Assembly (NCBI GenBank): GCA_002352185.1
Contig: DEHY01000052.1
Location: 12,308 to 22,512, forward strand
Reading direction: 5' to 3'
Source of the DNA: Competibacteraceae bacterium UBA2788
GTDB taxonomy: Bacteria > Pseudomonadota > Gammaproteobacteria > Competibacterales > Competibacteraceae
DNA: 10,205 nucleotides
Both the position numbers and the translations under genes were made by a program. A model generated the notes under the pieces. It was not told where the DNA came from, searched no databases, and saw only the letters and a list, made by a program, of their open reading frames with translations. This document shows, one piece after another, positions 6,162 to 10,205 of this stretch; the first letter of the stretch is position 1, and each line of letters starts with the position of its first letter.

Positions 6162-7298
6162 ATGATCCTCACGCAAGAACAGGAAATGATCCGCGACACC
6201 CTGCGCCAGTTTGCGCGGGAACGGCTCGCCCCCAACGCCGCCGAATGGGAGCGCACCCATACGTTTCCCCGCGCAGCGCTGACGGAACTGGCGGAGCTGG
6301 GGGTCATGGGCATGGTGGTCCCGGAACAATGGGGCGGCGCCGGCCTGGATTATCTGTCGATGGTGCTGGCTATTGAGGAAATCGCCGCCGGTCATGGGGC
6401 TACCTCCACCATCGTCTGCGTGCAGAATTCGCTCGCCTGCGGGATTACCCTGAACTACGGCAGCGATTCCCAGAAGAAGCGCTATCTCACACGGCTGGCG
6501 CGGGGGGAATGGCTGGGCTGCTTTTGCCTGACCGAACCCCATACCGGGTCCGATGCCGCCGCCATCCGCGCCACGGCGCGGCGGGAGGGCGATGATTGGG
6601 TGTTGAACGGCGCCAAGCAATTCATCACCACCGGCAAGGAAGGCCAGCTCGCCATCGTCTTTGCCGTGACCGATTCATCCGCCGGCAAGAAAGGCATCTC
6701 CTGCTTTCTGGTGCCAACCGACACGCCCGGTTATATCGTGGCCCGGCTGGAGGATAAAATGGGCCAGCACGCCTCCGATACGGCGCAGATTCTGTTCGAG
6801 AACTGCCGGATTCCGGCGGAAAATCTGCTGGGCCGGGAGGGGGAAGGCTACAAGATCGCCTTGTCGAATCTCGAAGCCGGGCGGATCGGCATCGGCGCCC
6901 AGGCCGTGGGCATGGCGCGGGCCGCTTTCGAGGCGGCGGTGGGCTACGCCAGGGAAAGGGAGGCGTTCGGCGCGCCCATCGTCCAGCATCAGGCGGTGCT
7001 GTTTCGCCTGGCCGACATGGCGACCCAAATCGAGGCCGCCCGGCAGATGATCTGGCACGCCGCCAGCCTGCGGGACGCCGGACGCCCCTGCCTGAAGGAA
7101 GCCTCCATGGCCAAGCTGTTCGCTTCCGAAATGGCCGAACGGGTCTGCTCGGACGCCATCCAGATTCACGGCGGCTACGGTTACAGCACCGATTTTCCAG
7201 TGGAGCGCCTCTATCGGGATGTCCGGGTGACCCAGATCTACGAAGGCGCGTCCGATATTCAACGTTTGGTGATCGGTCGGGCGGTGACGTCCGGCTGA
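6162..7298 (+). CDS. Acyl-CoA dehydrogenase (FAD-dependent)
   Basis: A 378-residue protein with the full acyl-CoA dehydrogenase fold: N-terminal helices (1-115), a beta domain beginning with [10 protein letters not shown] (122-131), and a C-terminal helical domain. The family marks [11 protein letters not shown] (263-273) and QIHGGYGY (334-341) are present. The catalytic base is E361 in [11 protein letters not shown], the C-terminal position used by short- and medium-chain and 2-methyl-branched-chain enzymes. It introduces the alpha,beta double bond in an acyl-CoA and passes electrons to electron-transfer flavoprotein. The ATG is preceded by AAAAGGACGG. It lies 23 bases after the HSD10-like gene and 17 bases before the racemase gene, so one transcript is likely. 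Acyl specificity cannot be read reliably; the racemase beside it suggests a 2-methylacyl-CoA. Confidence 0.93.
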   Translation: MILTQEQEMIRDTLRQFARERLAPNAAEWERTHTFPRAALTELAELGVMGMVVPEQWGGAGLDYLSMVLAIEEIAAGHGATSTIVCVQNSLACGITLNYGSDSQKKRYLTRLARGEWLGCFCLTEPHTGSDAAAIRATARREGDDWVLNGAKQFITTGKEGQLAIVFAVTDSSAGKKGISCFLVPTDTPGYIVARLEDKMGQHASDTAQILFENCRIPAENLLGREGEGYKIALSNLEAGRIGIGAQAVGMARAAFEAAVGYAREREAFGAPIVQHQAVLFRLADMATQIEAARQMIWHAASLRDAGRPCLKEASMAKLFASEMAERVCSDAIQIHGGYGYSTDFPVERLYRDVRVTQIYEGASDIQRLVIGRAVTSG

Positions 7299-7315
7299 TC
7301 CTCCGGAGATTTCCG

Positions 7316-8461
7316 ATGGGACCTTTACAAGGCATCAAGGTTGTCGAATTCGCCGGACTCGGTCCGGTGCCGTTTTCCGGTATGGTGCTGTCCGACCTGG
7401 GGGCGGAGGTCGTGCAAATCAACCGCGACACGGGGCCGAACGCTCCAGAGATCAACCTGTTTTCCCCGGATAAGAACATTCCCAACCGGGGGCGGCGCAT
7501 CATCCGGCTCGATCTGAAAACGCCCGCCGGCGTGGCGGCGGCGCTGCGCCTGATCGAGAACGCCGATGCGCTGATCGAGGGATTCCGGCCCGGCGTCATG
7601 GAACGGCTGGGGCTGGGGCCGGAGGCGTGCCTGGCGCGGAACCGGCGCCTGATCTATGGCCGCATGACGGGCTGGGGCCAAACCGGGCCGCTGGCGCCCA
7701 CCGCCGGTCACGACATCAACTATCTGGCGCTGTCCGGCGCGCTGCACGCCATTGGCCGCGCGGACGGCGGGCCGACGCCACCGCTGAATCTGATCGCCGA
7801 CTATGGCGGCGGGGCCATGTTTCTGGTGGTCGGCCTGCTGGCCGCCTTGCTCGAAGCCGGCAAATCGGGGCAAGGGCAGGTGGTGGACGCGGCCATGGCC
7901 GATGGCTCCGCCCTGCTGATGGCCGCCATCTATAGCTTGAAGGCGATGGGGTACTGGACCGATCAGCGGGAGAGCAACTTTCTTGATGGCGGCGCCCATT
8001 TCTACGACACCTATCAATGCGCCGACGGCAAGTGGCTGGCGGTGGGCGCCATCGAGCCTCACTTTTACCGGATTCTGCTCGAAGGCTGCGGCGTTACCGA
8101 TCCCGACCCCCGGCAGCAATGGCGGCCAAAATCCTGGCCGGCCATGAAAGAGCGCCTGCGCGCGGCGCTGCGCACCAAAAGCCGCGACGAGTGGTGCGCG
8201 CTGTTCGAGGGCAGCGACGCCTGCGTCACGCCGGTACTCGGCCTGGACGAAGCGCCCGCCCACCCGCACAACCAGGCCCGGCAAACCTTTGTCGAATTCG
8301 CCGGTTTGGTGCAACCCGCTCCCGCGCCGCGCTTCAGCCGCACCCCGGCCACGATTCAGGGATCGCCGGGATCGTGCGCCGACACTTCAAGCGACTGGCT
8401 GGCGGACTGGGGATTTTCCGAAGCCGAGCGGGCTCAACTCACGCAGGCCGGGGCCATTTGA
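7316..8461 (+). CDS. Alpha-methylacyl-CoA racemase (CaiB/BaiF family)
   Basis: A 381-residue member of the CaiB/BaiF (family III CoA-transferase) fold, of the racemase rather than transferase branch. [12 protein letters not shown] (91-102), [12 protein letters not shown] (114-125) and [19 protein letters not shown] (130-148) closely resemble the mycobacterial enzyme MCR and human AMACR. H132 and D162 (in IADYGGG) correspond to MCR His126 and Asp156, the proton-transfer pair, and E247 in GAIEP keeps the same offset to MCR Glu241. It interconverts (2R)- and (2S)-methylacyl-CoAs so that a stereospecific acyl-CoA dehydrogenase can use both, a step in breakdown of isoprenoid and sterol side chains. 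GGAG lies 8 bases before the ATG. DACVTPV near 301-307 and a C-terminal '[11 protein letters not shown]' end are also AMACR-like. A 116-base gap follows. Confidence 0.92.
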   Translation: MGPLQGIKVVEFAGLGPVPFSGMVLSDLGAEVVQINRDTGPNAPEINLFSPDKNIPNRGRRIIRLDLKTPAGVAAALRLIENADALIEGFRPGVMERLGLGPEACLARNRRLIYGRMTGWGQTGPLAPTAGHDINYLALSGALHAIGRADGGPTPPLNLIADYGGGAMFLVVGLLAALLEAGKSGQGQVVDAAMADGSALLMAAIYSLKAMGYWTDQRESNFLDGGAHFYDTYQCADGKWLAVGAIEPHFYRILLEGCGVTDPDPRQQWRPKSWPAMKERLRAALRTKSRDEWCALFEGSDACVTPVLGLDEAPAHPHNQARQTFVEFAGLVQPAPAPRFSRTPATIQGSPGSCADTSSDWLADWGFSEAERAQLTQAGAI

Positions 8462-8577
8462 ACGCGAGCGGTTCCAGCGCGGATATGCGGACCGTCGGCA
8501 ATGACCCGTACCCCGACAAGCGAAATGGTTCGGCAACGGCGCTCGACTCGTAATCAGCCCAATAGGACCCCTCGACC

Positions 8578-9012
8578 ATGAATTTCACCCCGAGCCATCC
8601 TGAATTCGCTTCAGTGGTGCAAGCCAGTTTCGAGCGGCAGGGACTGATGAAGACGCTTGGCGCAACGCTGGATCGCATTGAACCCGGGAGGATCGACATC
8701 TCGGTTCGCTACCGCGACAGTCTCAGCCAGCAACATCGCTTTCTGCACGCGGCGGTCACCACCGCGATCGCCGATACCGCGTGCGGATACGCTGCTCTAT
8801 CATTGATGCCCGCCGGGAGCGAAGTCCTCACCGTCGAATTTAAGGTCAACCTGCTCCGGCCAGCCGCCGGAACCTGCTTTGTCGCCGAGGGCCGCGTGGT
8901 CAAACCCGGGAAAACCATCACGGTTTCGCGCGCCGATGTTTTGGCCTATACCGATGGAGTTCCGGTTCTGATTGCCACCCTGCTGGCCACGATGATTACG
9001 CTGGCTGGGTAA
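8578..9012 (+). CDS. PaaI-like hotdog thioesterase
   Basis: A 144-residue hotdog-fold protein of the PaaI/YigI type, which hydrolyses acyl- or aryl-CoA thioesters, often to release CoA trapped in dead-end intermediates. The signature helix reads H57-A-A-V-T-T-A-I-A-D66-T-A, followed by CGYAALSLMPAGSEVLTVEF and NLLRPA. D66 is at the catalytic position. In E. coli PaaI the region eight residues before the aspartate is HGG, where a glycine helps polarise the thioester; here it is HAA. The upstream QHRF replaces the more usual QHGF. AGGA lies about 11 bases before the ATG, a somewhat long spacing. The gene sits 116 bases after the racemase and 38 before the metallo-hydrolase, so it may be in the same transcript. 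Confidence 0.85.
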   Translation: MNFTPSHPEFASVVQASFERQGLMKTLGATLDRIEPGRIDISVRYRDSLSQQHRFLHAAVTTAIADTACGYAALSLMPAGSEVLTVEFKVNLLRPAAGTCFVAEGRVVKPGKTITVSRADVLAYTDGVPVLIATLLATMITLAG

Positions 9013-9050
9013 CGCGTGTCTTCAGCCGGTCGCCTGTGGGGTGTCCATCC

Positions 9051-9974
9051 ATGTCAGGAAACGAGATTCTGGAAGACCTGTTTTTTATCGAAAGAGGGTA
9101 TCTGAACTGTAATCATTTTGTTTATAAATCGGCAGCGCCTATTTTGATCGATACCGGATATATTGGCGATTTCAGCGAAACGGAAAGCCTGATCAAAGGA
9201 CTGGGCGTTGATGTTTCCGATGTTGCCTTAATTATCAGCACCCACACGCATTGCGATCACATCGGTGGTAATAAAATCATTCAGCAAAAATCCGATTGCG
9301 GCATTGCCTTGCACAAGGTTGGCAAGCACTTTATGGATACTCAGGATGATTGGGGCACTTGGTGGAGATATTATGATCAGGAAGCTGAATTCTTTAAATG
9401 CACCCACAGCCTTGAGGATGGCGATATTCTCACGGTCGGCCCGCATGAATTTGAGGTTATGTATACGCCGGGTCATGCCGCGGATGGAATTGTCCTGTAT
9501 AACCGCAAGGAGAAGATTCTCATATCCTCCGACACCCTCTGGGAAAATGATGTGTCAGTGATGACGCTGCGAGTGGAAGGTAGCACGGCGCTGTTTCACA
9601 GACTGGAATCCTTGAACCGGCTTGAAGCGCTTGAGGTGGAGATGGTCTATCCTGGTCATGGCAAACCGTTTAGCGACATGAGCAAAGCCTTGTCAAACAG
9701 CAGAGAGAAAGTTGAGCGTTATTTTTATGATCGGGAGCTGATTGGCAATGATCTGGTGAAAAAATTGCTCGTCTACACCCTTTTGACCAAAAGAACCGTC
9801 AGAGAAAATGATTTTTTTCCCTATCTGATGAATACTCACTGGTTCAAGGAAAACATCGATCTTTATTTTAACGGCGAATATGAAGAAAAATATTATGAAA
9901 TCATAAACTCTTTCCTTAAAAGAGGTATTGTCAAGCGGGAAAACGGCAGTTTATATGCAACTATAAAAGCATGA
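9051..9974 (+). CDS. Metallo-beta-lactamase-fold hydrolase with C-terminal helical/winged-helix-like region
   Basis: A 307-residue MBL-fold protein with the complete dinuclear metal site: HTHCDH (65-70) plus H142 in TPGHA, D161 in SSDT and H203 in YPGHG. After about residue 215 a charged helical extension (VERYFYDRELIGNDL, then SFLKRGIVKRENG) resembles the small winged-helix domain that follows the MBL core in LACTB2-like and glyoxalase II-like hydrolases. Such enzymes cleave thioesters, lactones or other esters; the substrate is unknown. ATG 9051 is preferred to an in-frame GTG at 9036 because GGGG lies about 10 bases upstream and the first strand begins soon after. Codon use and base composition are visibly more AT-rich than in the genes on its left, suggesting separate acquisition. 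It lies between a thioesterase and a BadI-like hydrolase gene. Confidence 0.87.
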   Translation: MSGNEILEDLFFIERGYLNCNHFVYKSAAPILIDTGYIGDFSETESLIKGLGVDVSDVALIISTHTHCDHIGGNKIIQQKSDCGIALHKVGKHFMDTQDDWGTWWRYYDQEAEFFKCTHSLEDGDILTVGPHEFEVMYTPGHAADGIVLYNRKEKILISSDTLWENDVSVMTLRVEGSTALFHRLESLNRLEALEVEMVYPGHGKPFSDMSKALSNSREKVERYFYDRELIGNDLVKKLLVYTLLTKRTVRENDFFPYLMNTHWFKENIDLYFNGEYEEKYYEIINSFLKRGIVKRENGSLYATIKA

Positions 9975-10047
9975 ATTCGATTCGACCAAATTCGGGAAAA
10001 ATAACGAAAACCGTTTCCTGATACTTTCAACCCACCAAGGAGCCATC

Positions 10048-10205
10048 ATGATCGCCAGCTATGAAGACATTCTGTACGAAATCAAGAACGGTGTCGCCAC
10101 CATCACGATTAACCGCCCTGACAAATACAATGCCTTTCGCGCCCAGACCTGCGAGGAAATGATCCACGCCTTTCAGCAAGCCGGCTGGAATCGGTCCGTC
10201 GGCGT
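10048..10205 (+). CDS. Crotonase-superfamily hydrolase, BadI-like N-terminus (cut by window end)
   Basis: The first 52 codons plus two bases of a gene that runs out of the window. AAGGAG lies 7 bases before the ATG. The peptide has YEDILYEIKNGVATITINRP followed by DKYNAFRAQTCEEMIHAFQQ and AGW, the first strand-turn-helix of the crotonase fold. DKYNAFR, then TCEEMI and AGW-x4-VGV resemble BadI, the 2-ketocyclohexanecarboxyl-CoA hydrolase of Rhodopseudomonas palustris (which I recall as DKMNAFR, TCDELI, AGY). BadI opens the ring of a cyclic beta-keto acyl-CoA to pimelyl-CoA. The related MenB (dihydroxynaphthoyl-CoA synthase) also begins this way and cannot be excluded, but the TC-x-E motif favours BadI. 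The oxyanion-hole and catalytic residues lie beyond the window. Base composition is again GC-rich. Confidence 0.75.
   Translation, partial: MIASYEDILYEIKNGVATITINRPDKYNAFRAQTCEEMIHAFQQAGWNRSVG

Noticed and set aside
7325..8314. Leftward open frame of 329 codons opposite the racemase
   Set aside because: Antisense shadow of a strongly recognised AMACR-type gene.
8462..8577. The 116-base gap after the racemase as a site of a promoter or small gene
   Set aside because: No consensus promoter, hairpin or start codon with ribosome binding site was found apart from that of the next gene.
9995..10018. GGAAA / TTTCC inverted repeat between the MBL and crotonase genes as a terminator
   Set aside because: Short stem with a 14-base loop and no T tract; the flanking genes run in the same direction with modest spacing, so termination here is not convincing.

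Overview
The window is GC-rich, densely packed bacterial DNA, most likely from a gammaproteobacterium. The main clue is a DUF3301 protein, a small family I know chiefly from Pseudomonas-like gammaproteobacteria; a Competibacter-type lineage would fit but is a guess. No rRNA, tRNA, CRISPR array or insertion sequence was seen.

Left part (1-3884). A radical SAM gene, cut by the window edge, reads leftwards from 156. A short AT-rich divergent spacer with a perfect 18-bp palindrome separates it from a rightward, translationally coupled four-gene unit: a FadM/YbgC-type hotdog acyl-CoA thioesterase, two paralogous GTPases that both end in a DUF697-like hydrophobic domain (the first also has two N-terminal membrane helices), and a small DUF3301 membrane protein. 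Every junction in this unit overlaps, by about 17, 92 (or 23) and 4 bases, so the genes are probably translated as one operon.

Middle (3885-4203). This 319-base stretch has no intact gene but is not plain spacer. It holds the last 66 codons of a class III adenylate/guanylate cyclase on the + strand and, immediately to its left on the - strand, a short coding-like C-terminal tail. Both break at about position 4000. One deletion between two formerly divergent genes would explain this scar.

Right part (4204-10205). A leftward AraC-family regulator is divergent from a rightward acyl-CoA catabolic cluster: an HSD10-type short-chain 3-hydroxyacyl-CoA dehydrogenase, an acyl-CoA dehydrogenase, an alpha-methylacyl-CoA racemase, a PaaI-like hotdog thioesterase, a metallo-beta-lactamase-fold hydrolase and, cut by the window end, a crotonase whose N-terminus resembles BadI (2-ketocyclohexanecarboxyl-CoA hydrolase). 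Racemase, dehydrogenase and HSD10 together point to beta-oxidation of alpha-methyl-branched acyl-CoAs. A BadI-like enzyme would add hydrolytic opening of an alicyclic beta-keto ring, so a cyclic, terpenoid or steroid-like acid is a reasonable but unproven substrate class. The metallo-hydrolase gene is clearly more AT-rich than its neighbours and may have been acquired separately.

Nothing here is clearly a wholly new system. The points most worth following are the coupled thioesterase/tandem-GTPase/DUF3301 operon, the deletion scar, and the undefined substrate of the catabolic cluster.
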